Shown in pieces: positions 52,412-61,817 of a DNA stretch of 64,000 nt. This DNA is from Bacteroidota bacterium (lineage in GTDB: Bacteria; Bacteroidota; Bacteroidia; Bacteroidales; Prolixibacteraceae). The stretch's first letter is position 1. The number at the start of each line of letters is the position of its first letter. The position numbers were made by a program, and so were the translations under genes. Below the pieces are notes generated by a model, which saw nothing but the letters and a program-made list of their open reading frames with translations, was not told the DNA's origin and ran no database searches. The stretch is taken from the NCBI GenBank assembly GCA_030698405.1, contig JAUYMU010000060.1:1-64000 (forward strand). Direction: 5' to 3'.

Positions 52412-54520
52412 ATGGAAAATGACCAAATGTTAAACGAAAAAACTCCGCATACCGATTCTTTCGCCCCTCCTGTGGAGGGGTTGGGGGATGCTTCCAATCC
52501 CTTATTAACCCCCTTTCAGGGAATTCACCAAACAGCGCCGTTCGGGGCGGTTAAAATAGAACATTATCTTCCGGCATTTGATGCAGCCATCGAAGAAGCG
52601 AAGCAGGAAGTTCAGAAAATTATTGACCTTCCGGAGAAGCCTGATTTTGCCAATACCATCGTGGCGCTGGATCTGGCCGGAGAACGACTGGAGCGCATCA
52701 AAGGCATTTTCTTTAACCTGAATTCGGCTGAAACCTGCGACGAAATGCAGAATATTGCACAGGAGGTTGCACCAAAGCTTTCGGATTTCGGGAACGACAT
52801 TACACTGAATGAGCAACTTTTCGCCCGGATAAAAGCGGTTTTCAATCAGCGCGAAAGCCTTGTTTTAAATGCCGAAGAAACTACCTTGCTCGAAAAAACA
52901 TATCGCCGGTTTGTTCGCAGCGGCGCCAACCTGAACGAAACTGACAAGGAAAAATACCGTGCGATCACCAAAGAATTGTCGCAATTGGGACTCACCTTTC
53001 AACAAAATGTGCTGGCCGAAACCAATGCGTATGAGTTGCTTATTACTGATGAAAACGATCTGGGCGGACTTCCGGAGTCGATTGTAGAAATGGCTGCCCA
53101 AACTCCAAAGTCGAAGGAAAAGGAAGGCTGGCTGTTTAATTTACAATACCCGAGTTACGTTCCTTTCCTGAAATATGCCGACAACCGCAGTTTACGCGAG
53201 CAAATGTTCCGTGCATCAAGTTCAAGGGGAAACCACGGAAATGAATTTGACAACAACGATGTCATTAAACGGATTGTTGAGTTGAGGCTGGAAAAGGCGA
53301 AATTGCTTGGTTTTAAGACCCATGCCGAATATAAACTTCAGGAAAGAATGGCAGAAACTCCCGAAAAAGTGATCGGGTTCTTGGCTGATCTGCATCTGAA
53401 ATCAAACACTTTTGCTTCGGCAGAGTTTAAAGAAGTTCAGGAATATGCTGAAAAATCAGGATTTACCGAAACTGTTCAGCGATGGGATTGGGCGTATTAT
53501 TCGGAGAAATTAAAGTTGGAAAAATATGATTTTACGGATGAAGAGGTGAAACCCTATTTTCAGCTTGAAAAAGTGATTGACGGTGTTTTTTCGCTGGCAA
53601 AACGTCTTTACGGACTTCATTTAAAGGAGAATAAAAGCATAGAAGTTTACCATTCTGATGTAACTGCTTACGAAGTGCTCGACGAAAATGACCGGTTTGT
53701 GGCGGTGTTGTATCTCGATTTTTTCCCACGCGAAGGGAAACGTTCTGGAGCATGGATGACCGACTACCGAACACAATCAAATGTCAGCGGAAATCAAATC
53801 AGGCCTCATGTTTCACTGGTTACCAATTTCTCGAAACCGACCGATAATGCGCCTTCGTTGCTCACTTTCGACGAAGTAACCACTTTTTTGCACGAGTTTG
53901 GACACGGATTGCACGGCATGTTGTCGCAATGCCAGTTCCCCGGAACTTCAGGAACCAATGTGTATTGGGATTTTGTTGAGCTGCCCTCGCAGATTCACGA
54001 AAACTGGGCCTACGAAAAAGAGTGGCTCGATCAGTTTGCCGTTCATTTCGAAACCGGTGAAACGATGCCGGAAGAACTCATTCAAAAAATACAGAAAGCG
54101 CAGAATTTTCAGGCCGCCTACATGATGGAAAGGCAATTGGGTTTTGCGATACTGGATATGGCTTATCACAACAGTGCGGAGCCTTTAAACGGCGATTTAA
54201 AAGCATTCGAGATGCAGGCGATTGCGTCTACCGACTTGTTCCCGCCGGTTGAAGGAAGCCTGCAAAGCACCTCGTTTTCTCATATTTTCTCCGGCGGATA
54301 CGATGCAGGATATTACAGCTACAAATGGGCCGAAGTGCTGGACGCCGATGCTTTTTCGGTCTTCAAGGAAAAAGGCATTTTCGATCGCCAAACAGCAGAC
54401 TCGTTCAGGAAAAATATTCTGGAAAAAGGTGGAAGCGAGCATCCGATGATTTTGTACAAGGCATTCCGTGGCCAGGAACCAACTGTAGCGGCATTGCTGA
54501 AACGAAACGGATTGATGTGA
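52412..54520 (+). CDS. M3-family zinc metallopeptidase (Dcp/oligopeptidase A-like)
   Basis: This 702-residue peptidase has the zinc motif in TTFLHEFGHGLHGMLSQ, with a downstream glutamate in FVELPSQIHENW. The C-terminal SFSHIFSGGYDAGYYSYKWA is family-specific. It cleaves oligopeptides and dipeptides in the cytoplasm or periplasm. About 30 residues before NPLLTPFQ are not part of the family; they include FAPPVEGLGDA, encoded by a palindromic repeat (see the repeat at 52463-52490). The true start may be the internal ATG at 52427, which does not change this. Confidence 0.93.
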   Translation: MENDQMLNEKTPHTDSFAPPVEGLGDASNPLLTPFQGIHQTAPFGAVKIEHYLPAFDAAIEEAKQEVQKIIDLPEKPDFANTIVALDLAGERLERIKGIFFNLNSAETCDEMQNIAQEVAPKLSDFGNDITLNEQLFARIKAVFNQRESLVLNAEETTLLEKTYRRFVRSGANLNETDKEKYRAITKELSQLGLTFQQNVLAETNAYELLITDENDLGGLPESIVEMAAQTPKSKEKEGWLFNLQYPSYVPFLKYADNRSLREQMFRASSSRGNHGNEFDNNDVIKRIVELRLEKAKLLGFKTHAEYKLQERMAETPEKVIGFLADLHLKSNTFASAEFKEVQEYAEKSGFTETVQRWDWAYYSEKLKLEKYDFTDEEVKPYFQLEKVIDGVFSLAKRLYGLHLKENKSIEVYHSDVTAYEVLDENDRFVAVLYLDFFPREGKRSGAWMTDYRTQSNVSGNQIRPHVSLVTNFSKPTDNAPSLLTFDEVTTFLHEFGHGLHGMLSQCQFPGTSGTNVYWDFVELPSQIHENWAYEKEWLDQFAVHFETGETMPEELIQKIQKAQNFQAAYMMERQLGFAILDMAYHNSAEPLNGDLKAFEMQAIASTDLFPPVEGSLQSTSFSHIFSGGYDAGYYSYKWAEVLDADAFSVFKEKGIFDRQTADSFRKNILEKGGSEHPMILYKAFRGQEPTVAALLKRNGLM
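52463..52490. repeat. CCCCTCC-TGT-GGAGGGG palindrome inside the peptidase coding region
   Basis: CCCCTCC (52464-52470) and GGAGGGG (52474-52480) form a perfect 7-bp hairpin followed by TTGGGGG. It is the same style of repeat as the palindromes at 49543-49700 but read in frame as APPVEGLGDA. Confidence 0.65.
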
Positions 54521-54544
54521 AAAATTTATTCTGCGGTATTTGAG

Positions 54545-54606
54545 CTGCCTGAGCGCAAAGCTAGTCGAAGGGGCCGCTGCCTGAGCGCGAAGCTCGTCGA
54601 AGGCAG
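54545..54606. repeat. Two tandem copies of a CTGCCTGAGCGC...GTCGAAGG palindrome
   Basis: CTGCCTGAGCGCAAAGCTAG (54545 on) and CTGCCTGAGCGCGAAGCTCG (54577 on) are near-identical, each ending GTCGAAGG. The second is self-complementary at its ends (CTGCCT/AGGCAG). They lie between converging genes and could act as a terminator or be a mobile palindromic repeat. Confidence 0.75.
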
Positions 54607-54612
54607 GTCCAA

Positions 54613-55230
54613 TCAAATAAACATGATGACAAGACCGATGATGAGAAATCCAAGCGTAAATCCGGCGTAAACCTGTGAATTGGTGTGTTTTAAAAGGATC
54701 AGGCGAGAGGTTGCAACCAGTCCGGCCACGAGAATAAGTACAGATAAAATCACTACCGGATTTTCCTGAAGCCGGAAAGACAAAGCGCTGACTCCGCCAA
54801 TCAAACCGCCGATTGCTGCTGAATGCGCGCTAATTTTCCATTTCAGGGATACAACGATAAGTGAAATTTGTACAAGAATGGCGGCAATCAGGAATAGGTT
54901 GTAAATTGGATAAACCTGCACCCGTTCAAGCACCAGGTATCCGAGGTAATAAAAAACGGAACTAAGTAACATTGGCAAAATCCGGTCGGTACTTTTTTCC
55001 ATGTTCAGATCGAATTTTGGACTCATCGAAAGAATGAGTATGCTCAGCGCCGGCAAGATACAAGTAGAAAGAAACACGGTTAACAGCATAAATTTCTTCA
55101 CGCTCCAGGGCAAAAGTGCAAAATAAAAATTGGAATTTAAAAGCAGCACGAATCCCAGTGTTGGTATCAGCAACGGGTGAAAAATGATGGAAGTTACACG
55201 GGCAGAAGTGGTTAATATTTTATTTGACAT
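54613..55230 (-). CDS. PAP2-like integral membrane protein
   Basis: From ATG 55230 (MSNKILTTSARVTS) the protein has 205 residues and five or six membrane helices. It resembles a divergent PAP2 phosphatase: KISAHSAAIGGLIGG matches the SxH motif and RLILLKHTNSQVYAGFTLG matches the R-x5-H motif. Possible roles are dephosphorylation of a lipid or isoprenoid pyrophosphate. The longer TTG start is rejected. Confidence 0.75.
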   Translation of the reverse strand: MSNKILTTSARVTSIIFHPLLIPTLGFVLLLNSNFYFALLPWSVKKFMLLTVFLSTCILPALSILILSMSPKFDLNMEKSTDRILPMLLSSVFYYLGYLVLERVQVYPIYNLFLIAAILVQISLIVVSLKWKISAHSAAIGGLIGGVSALSFRLQENPVVILSVLILVAGLVATSRLILLKHTNSQVYAGFTLGFLIIGLVIMFI

Positions 55231-55241
55231 TTTATCCTGAT

Positions 55242-55387
55242 TAACGATCAACGATTAACGATTAACGATTTTTGATTGAAAGATTTGTTTCACTTGGTCA
55301 TTCGATGAATTCATAATTCGATTTTCGATTGGAGGATTTGGCTGATTTCCTTCGTTAATCGTTAATCATCCTTCGTTAATCGTTAAT
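55242..55387. repeat. TTAACGAT-word foldback
   Basis: The left side repeats GATTAACGAT three times (about 55240-55270). The right side carries TTCGTTAATCGTTAATC twice (about 55350-55387), its complement. It lies between rpoN and the PAP2-like gene. Confidence 0.65.
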
Positions 55388-56833
55388 CTAAAGTTCTTTT
55401 CTCATTCGGGCGACCGGAATCCCCAGTTGTTCACGGTATTTGGCAACCGTCCGCCTTGCAACAACGTACGATTTTTCTTTCAGTATAAGCGCCAGTTTTT
55501 CATCTGTTACCGGATGGCGTTTGTCTTCATTGTCAATACATTCTTCCAGAATTTTCTTGATTTCGCGGGTCGAAACTTCTTCGCCGGTATCCTTTTGCAT
55601 TCCTTCAGAAAAGAAATATTTAAGCGGGTAAATTCCAAAATGTGTTTGAATGTATTTGCTGTTCGAAACGCGCGAAATGGTTGAAATGTCCAGCCCGGTT
55701 ATATCTGCAATGTCTTTCAGGATCATTGGCCGTAGCTTGGTTTCGTCGCCATCCTGAAAAAATTCTTTCTGAAATTTAACGATCTCGGTCATGGTAACCT
55801 CCAAAGTTTGATGTCGTTGTTTGATGGCATCAATAAACCACTTGGCCGAGTCGAGCTTTTGTTTCATGAACAGCATGGCATCTTTCTGTTCTTTCGAAGC
55901 TGCGTTCTTGTTCACCGAATAGGTTTTCATCAGATCGAGATAGGTGCCGTTCAGGTGCAAATCGGGAACATTTTTCTGATTCAGGCTCAGATGCAGCTCG
56001 CCTTCCAGGTTGTCGAGCAAAAAATCAGGAACAATTACCTGGTTCGATTTGCTCATCGGATTGCTGTATGAACTTCCGGGTTTCGGATTCAGTTTCAGGA
56101 TTTCATCAATGGCTTCCTTGAGATCTGCTTCCGAAATTTCAAATTTCCGGATAATCTTGTCATAATGTTTTTTGGTAAATTCTTCAAATGTTTCCTGAAG
56201 TATCTTTGCTGCCATACTGGTGGAATCTTTGCCTTTTTTCCGGAGAATCTGCAACAGCAAACATTCCTGAAGGTCGCGTGCTCCGATTCCCGGCGGGTCA
56301 AAATCCTGAATGAGTTTGAGGTAGCGTTCCAGATCTTCAAGTTTTACCTCCATGTTGAGGTGAAAAGCCAGGTCATCGGAAATCGAAAGTAAATCGCGGC
56401 GCAAATAACCATCCTCGTCAATATTACCGATAATGTATTCTGCGATCAATTGTTCCTCTTCATTCAGATTGGCAAGCCCGAGCTGTTCGATGAGCGAATC
56501 GTGGAAGCTGATGCCCGAAGAATAGGGCATATCAATCAGTTTGTCGTCTTTTGAGTAATTATTGGCCGATAAACGGTAGCTGGGAACATCTTCATCATTC
56601 AGGTAATCTTCGAGCGAAAATTCGTCGTCAGAGGAAGAATCATCCGATTCATCGAATTTTTCGTCCTCTTCGCTTTCTTCCGTCATCTCCAGAATCGGAT
56701 TTTCCTCCAATTCGCTTTTTATCCGCTGTTCGAGTTGAATCGCAGGAATTTCAAGCAACTTGATAACCTGTATCTGTTGCGGGGAAAGTTTTTGTAATAA
56801 CCTTTGTTGTAAACTGAGTCTCTGGTCTGCCAT
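55388..56833 (-). CDS. rpoN: RNA polymerase sigma-54 factor
   Basis: The protein has 481 residues. Region I is Q-rich (LSLQQRLLQKLSPQQIQVIK then EENPILEM), an acidic linker follows (about 50-80), the core-binding region is central, and the C-terminus carries the RpoN box ARRTVAKYREQLGIP preceded by the HTH. It binds -24/-12 promoters and needs bacterial enhancer-binding proteins, none of which lie in this window. Confidence 0.97.
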   Translation of the reverse strand: MADQRLSLQQRLLQKLSPQQIQVIKLLEIPAIQLEQRIKSELEENPILEMTEESEEDEKFDESDDSSSDDEFSLEDYLNDEDVPSYRLSANNYSKDDKLIDMPYSSGISFHDSLIEQLGLANLNEEEQLIAEYIIGNIDEDGYLRRDLLSISDDLAFHLNMEVKLEDLERYLKLIQDFDPPGIGARDLQECLLLQILRKKGKDSTSMAAKILQETFEEFTKKHYDKIIRKFEISEADLKEAIDEILKLNPKPGSSYSNPMSKSNQVIVPDFLLDNLEGELHLSLNQKNVPDLHLNGTYLDLMKTYSVNKNAASKEQKDAMLFMKQKLDSAKWFIDAIKQRHQTLEVTMTEIVKFQKEFFQDGDETKLRPMILKDIADITGLDISTISRVSNSKYIQTHFGIYPLKYFFSEGMQKDTGEEVSTREIKKILEECIDNEDKRHPVTDEKLALILKEKSYVVARRTVAKYREQLGIPVARMRKEL

Positions 56834-56987
56834 TCTAATTCAACTTTCCCCAAAAATAAGATTTTTAATTGAACCTTGTAACTTCTGTTCCCAAAAAGAG
56901 GAAAAGGCCGGAAAAGCAGATGGACTCCGAAAAGTTCAGAAACGAGGATTTAGTCATCCGATGAATCCGAAATTACAGATAATAAAA

Positions 56988-58433
56988 CTACGTTTTACTG
57001 AACAGTCTGGGCTTCTTTCGTTTGAAGAAAGGCAAATATTCCAGTGGATCTTTGTATTTCACTTTCCCTGTGAAAAGGTAGAAACAGGTGCCGAATGAGA
57101 TACCAGAAAATTCGGAACTTTTCGACAGAAATGAAAGTACGTTATCTGTCCCTAAATAGGTCTGGCCGCCATCCCGTTTGTAAAGAATAGCAATCGGAAT
57201 GTTGCTGAATGAATTTCCAATAATTGAATAGCCTGTGATTATTGAAAGTTTTTGGGTTGCTTCGTAATGCGCTGTCAGCGAAAAGCTATTGTAATTCAAA
57301 CCTTTGGTTTTTGAAAACCGGTTAACTGCCCCGATATTTAGTTTTGGGTTGACCTGGTATTTTAATCCGGCATAAAAAATGGTTGGCAGCGATTTCGAAA
57401 ACGCGGTTTCATCTAAAGTTAAGCTAAACGAGATTGTATCTGCAAGAGGTTTGTCATTGAATTTTGTAAGGACCGGGACACCGTTTTCATCCAACGTTAC
57501 ATCGATATTTTCTTCAGGGAATGGATATTCATCATTAAAAAGTAATGTGTTAATATTTTGTTTCCAATTTATTTTTCCCAGGTCAACCACGCTTGCAGAA
57601 AATTCAATTTCAGGAGTAATTTTATATTTAAATCCGAAGTCAATCCCCACCCCAATATTCCCGGCATTGGTGATATAATTGCCTATGTTAAAGTTCTTTG
57701 CCATGTTCAGGTCTACGAGGATTCCATTGTCGAGATCAGGATTTGCCGGAATTGACAACCGCATTGGCCCGGCAATCTGAGTGAAAAAAGTGTCAGACCG
57801 CTCAACGATCTTTCCTGTTACTTCTGAAAAAAGGATTGATTTTCCGTAATATATTTTTGCACGTCCGCCTACCGATAACTTATCTTTTATAATCTCCCTG
57901 GCGAACCCCAAACTGTATTCGCGGTAGTGAAGCGCTTCGGCACCGAAGAGTTGCGGTTTATTTATTGCCATATCCTGAAAAGCCGGGTTCATCAGAAAAT
58001 CGGAAAGATCACCTTTAAAGTCGGTCATCAAAAGTACATTCTCCCGAATCCGAAAGTTAAAAGATCCAAACGCTGAATTGTATCCAAAGCTGAACAGGTT
58101 GGTTTCATAATTCAGGAAAAACAAATCCTGATTCACCAGACTGTTGAAAACACCTTTAAAGTCCTGGGTTGTTTGATTGCCTTTGAGAAACTGGTTCATC
58201 ACATCTTTTATCACTTCCTGATTGTTGAACCCAAAAGTCATACCTGCCAAAGGGAAAATGCTGAAAGTGAATTTCTTCTGTGATGTTAAAAATGCAGGAT
58301 TAAAATTTGAAGCGTTAAACTGTTCATCCTCATTGTAAAAAACCAGGTTCGACTGAGCATTGCCCAAAATAGAAAAAACCGACATCAATGCCAGTAAAAC
58401 CACTATCTGTTTAATTCTCATTCCCGGTTTCAT
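56988..58433 (-). CDS. DUF5723 outer-membrane protein (paralogue 1)
   Basis: The protein has 481 residues and a signal peptide (IVVLLALMSVFSILGNA). The DUF5723 opening FNASNFNPAFLTSQKKFTFS and the C-terminal GISFGTCFYLF are shared with the next gene. Alternating strands such as FSFGYNSAFGSFNFRIRENV suggest an outer-membrane barrel. Function is unknown. It follows its paralogue in the same direction. Confidence 0.87.
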   Translation of the reverse strand: MKPGMRIKQIVVLLALMSVFSILGNAQSNLVFYNEDEQFNASNFNPAFLTSQKKFTFSIFPLAGMTFGFNNQEVIKDVMNQFLKGNQTTQDFKGVFNSLVNQDLFFLNYETNLFSFGYNSAFGSFNFRIRENVLLMTDFKGDLSDFLMNPAFQDMAINKPQLFGAEALHYREYSLGFAREIIKDKLSVGGRAKIYYGKSILFSEVTGKIVERSDTFFTQIAGPMRLSIPANPDLDNGILVDLNMAKNFNIGNYITNAGNIGVGIDFGFKYKITPEIEFSASVVDLGKINWKQNINTLLFNDEYPFPEENIDVTLDENGVPVLTKFNDKPLADTISFSLTLDETAFSKSLPTIFYAGLKYQVNPKLNIGAVNRFSKTKGLNYNSFSLTAHYEATQKLSIITGYSIIGNSFSNIPIAILYKRDGGQTYLGTDNVLSFLSKSSEFSGISFGTCFYLFTGKVKYKDPLEYLPFFKRKKPRLFSKT

Positions 58434-58594
58434 AAATCAGGATATTGCAAAATGGTCGATCTGTTAATTTGGGGGATAATCTGTGTGACTAATTTAGGTT
58501 ATTTCAGACAGATAAACGGTATGAATTTTTGCTTATTTAATATGAATATATCCGAAGTTGAAAAAACGCAAAAATATGTTTCAAAACCAGTACA

Positions 58595-60076
58595 TTAGTT
58601 ATCAGGATATGCCCTTCTGATCAACCCGTTTTTACGGTTCTTTTTTATTATCCTGGATTTATAAAACGGACCTTTATCGGAATTGGAGGAATAATTCGAG
58701 TCCCTGTTTTTAAAAAGGTAAAAACAAGTTCCGAAAGAAAAACTGGCATAATCAGAAATTGAAGGTAGCAGAAACGAAGCAATGTTATCGGTTCCGAAGT
58801 ACATCTGTCCAAAATCTTTTTTTAGCAGCACGGCAAAAGGAAGGTTAAAATAGGAATCTCCGATGATGGAATAACCTGTATTTATTGAAAGTTTTCTATT
58901 GACATCGATAGTGGCGGCAACAGAAATACTGTTGTAATTCAAATTTTTGACTGCCATGAACCTGTCAGTCAAACTGATTGTGAGTTTTGAATTAACCCTG
59001 TATTTTATACTGGCATAAATGGATAAAGGCATTTGTCTCGAAAAAGACGATGGAATTGAATCTTCATTCAGATAGGTGGGCAGTTCTTTGGAATATTTAT
59101 GACCTTCCATTTTAACTATCTTATTTGCGCCAATTTCGGGTGCAAAGTAAGTTGTATCAGGAAGAATATATGGTTCGAAATACTTTAAACTCAGATTGTT
59201 CTTCCAGGTTATTTTCCCAATATCGATTGCACTCAACGAAACCGACAGGTCGGGAGTAAAACGGTATTTGAGACCAAGGTCAACGCCCATGCCCGGATTG
59301 CCGGTATTCAGCAAATAATCAAGTATTTTCGATCCATCTATTTTTGTAAAGTCCGGAGTTTCTGAATCGGATTGTTTTGTAGCTTCAGGAAATGACGTAT
59401 TAATTGCTCCATCGGTATTAAATACGTAATCCGAACCTTCCTGATTTATCGCACCGGATAAAGATGAATACATTGCAGCTTTGCCAAAATACAGTTTCGC
59501 TCTGATTCCTGCCGAAAACCGGTTCATTGGCGACTTGTACGAATACCCAAGGCTATATTCCCTGTAATGCAGTACCTGAGTTGGCAAAAACTGGACTTCG
59601 TCAATAATGACACTCTGGCTTTCCTCCTTTATTATAAATTTAGTGAGGTCGCCTTTGGCAGATGCTGAGAAAGTCTGAACGTCTTTTATCCTGAAATTAA
59701 AAAAACCAAGCTTCGAACGGTAAGTAAAATTCAGCATGGCGCTTTCAATATTCTGGTTGAACATCGGCTTGCTGGCCATGCTTTCGAGTGCATTCATGTA
59801 ATAATCGTCATCTGGATTACCCCCCGAGAGAACTTTTGTTAACAGATCCTTGATTAAAGCCTGGTTATTGTATCCGATAATTGTACCTCCCATGGGCACA
59901 ATGCTGAAAGTAAATTTCTGGGGCGAGGTTAAAAATGCCGGGTTGTAATTAGATGAATTAAACTGATTCTCAAACGGATAAAATGCCAGACTTGACTGAG
60001 CTTTGACCATCGTAACCATTAAAGTCATCAACATCAGCAGAAACAATTTCCGTCTGCAATTAGATCCGTGCATCAT
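58595..60076 (-). CDS. DUF5723 outer-membrane protein (paralogue 2)
   Basis: This 493-residue protein has a signal peptide (LFLLMLMTLMVTMVKA). Its opening FNSSNYNPAFLTSPQKFTFS and end SFSFGTCFYLFKN match the downstream gene, so the two arose by tandem duplication. The central portions have diverged strongly, as expected for exposed loops. Confidence 0.87.
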   Translation of the reverse strand: MMHGSNCRRKLFLLMLMTLMVTMVKAQSSLAFYPFENQFNSSNYNPAFLTSPQKFTFSIVPMGGTIIGYNNQALIKDLLTKVLSGGNPDDDYYMNALESMASKPMFNQNIESAMLNFTYRSKLGFFNFRIKDVQTFSASAKGDLTKFIIKEESQSVIIDEVQFLPTQVLHYREYSLGYSYKSPMNRFSAGIRAKLYFGKAAMYSSLSGAINQEGSDYVFNTDGAINTSFPEATKQSDSETPDFTKIDGSKILDYLLNTGNPGMGVDLGLKYRFTPDLSVSLSAIDIGKITWKNNLSLKYFEPYILPDTTYFAPEIGANKIVKMEGHKYSKELPTYLNEDSIPSSFSRQMPLSIYASIKYRVNSKLTISLTDRFMAVKNLNYNSISVAATIDVNRKLSINTGYSIIGDSYFNLPFAVLLKKDFGQMYFGTDNIASFLLPSISDYASFSFGTCFYLFKNRDSNYSSNSDKGPFYKSRIIKKNRKNGLIRRAYPDN

Positions 60077-60238
60077 GAATTAAAATTATAATTAGAGGAT
60101 TGCTGAAGTTCCCCGCTATAAAATCTGCCTATACAGAACAAGTTTTATCCAACTGTTTTTATGTTTTTATAGTAACGTTGCAATCAACTTAATATTATTG
60201 CTTGTCTATAATTGGTGCTAAATCGAGTAACGATTCTC

Positions 60239-61675
60239 CTAAAACTCCGCGTTTTTTGGTGTTCTTGGGAAGGCGATTACGTCGCGAATGTTGCCCATTC
60301 CGGTTACAAACAACATTAACCTCTCGAAACCCAAACCAAAACCGCTGTGAGGAACTGTTCCGAAGCGGCGGGTATCGAGGTACCAATCCATTTCGTGCAC
60401 CGGAACGCCCATTTCTTCCATGCGCTTTACCAGTTTGTCGTAGTTTTCTTCGCGTTGCGAACCTCCGATAATTTCGCCAATTCCGGGGAAAAGCACATCC
60501 ATAGCCGAAACAGTTTTGCCGTCATCATTCTGTTTCATATAGAACGACTTGATTTCTTTCGGATAATTGATCAGGATAACCGGCTTCTTGAAATGTTTTT
60601 CAACCAGGTAACGTTCGTGTTCGCTTTGCAGATCGGTTCCCCAATCAACCGGATACTGGAATTTACCCTTTTTGTATGGTTTTGAATCTTTCAGGATATT
60701 TATGGCTTCGGTGTATGGCAAACGTACAAAATCGTTTTCCTGAACAAACCTCAGTTTTTCAATCAGTTCCATCGAGCGTTCGTCCATCGGTTTGTTTTTT
60801 TCTTCTTCCTGAAGTCGTTTGCTAAGGAAATCCAGATCGTCCATGCAATTTTCGAGCGCATATTTGATCAGGCTTTTCAGAAAATCTTCTGCCAAATCCA
60901 TGTTGTCCTGCAATTCATAGAAAGCCATTTCTGGTTCAATCATCCAGAATTCGGCAAGATGGCGGGCAGTATTCGAGTTTTCGGCCCGAAAAGTTGGTCC
61001 AAAAGTATAGATGTCGCTCAAAGCTGTTGCACCCAATTCACCCTCCAACTGTCCTGAAACTGTCAGATTGGTGGCTTTTCCGAAGAAATCCTGAGAATAA
61101 TCAACGCTGCCATCTTCCAGTAAGGGAGGGTTTTTTGCATCCAAAGTCGAAACACGAAACATTTGCCCGGCACCTTCTGCATCCGATCCGGTAATGATGG
61201 GCGTGTGCAGATATATAAAACCTTTGCTGTTGAAATAGTTGTGAATGGCAAAAGCCATTGCATGCCGAATGCGGAAAATAGCGCTGAATGTGGCAGTGCG
61301 AAAACGCAAATGGGCATTCTCACGCAAAAATTCGAGGCTGTGTTTCTTTGGCTGAATCGGGTATTTATCAGGATCGGCTTTGCCATAAATTACAATTTCA
61401 GTAGCATTCAGCTCAACAGCCTGTCCGCTTCCCTGCGACGCAACCAAATCGCCAATGATCGCCAATGAAGCACTCGTATTAATATCTTTCAGAAATTCTT
61501 CGCCAAATTTTTCAACATCAGCAACAACCTGCAAATTATGAATGGTTGAACCATCGTTTAAAGCGATGAAATTTACGTTTTTACTACCTCTTTTGGTTCG
61601 CACCCACCCTTTGACCAGTACCTGGGTACCAATCAGTTCTCCACCGATTATTTCTTTTATTTTAAGCCGCTTCAT
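60239..61675 (-). CDS. asnS: Asparagine-tRNA ligase
   Basis: The protein has 478 residues. The N-terminal OB anticodon domain ([20 protein letters not shown]) is followed by a class II core with motif 2 [20 protein letters not shown] and motif 3 [20 protein letters not shown]. Its direct product partner, tRNA-Asn, is encoded about 1.3 kb away. Direct Asn charging means tRNA-dependent amidation is not required for Asn. Confidence 0.97.
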   Translation of the reverse strand: MKRLKIKEIIGGELIGTQVLVKGWVRTKRGSKNVNFIALNDGSTIHNLQVVADVEKFGEEFLKDINTSASLAIIGDLVASQGSGQAVELNATEIVIYGKADPDKYPIQPKKHSLEFLRENAHLRFRTATFSAIFRIRHAMAFAIHNYFNSKGFIYLHTPIITGSDAEGAGQMFRVSTLDAKNPPLLEDGSVDYSQDFFGKATNLTVSGQLEGELGATALSDIYTFGPTFRAENSNTARHLAEFWMIEPEMAFYELQDNMDLAEDFLKSLIKYALENCMDDLDFLSKRLQEEEKNKPMDERSMELIEKLRFVQENDFVRLPYTEAINILKDSKPYKKGKFQYPVDWGTDLQSEHERYLVEKHFKKPVILINYPKEIKSFYMKQNDDGKTVSAMDVLFPGIGEIIGGSQREENYDKLVKRMEEMGVPVHEMDWYLDTRRFGTVPHSGFGLGFERLMLFVTGMGNIRDVIAFPRTPKNAEF

Positions 61676-61817
61676 TCTGTATGTTATTTACTGATTGTTG
61701 TTTGTATAATGCTGTTTTCAAAAGTGTACAAAAGTATGTATTTCTGAATGAAAATCGAACAGACCCCCCGAAAATCCGGGGCCGGTCGCGAAAAATTAAG
61801 ATGATGCAAGGCGACCA

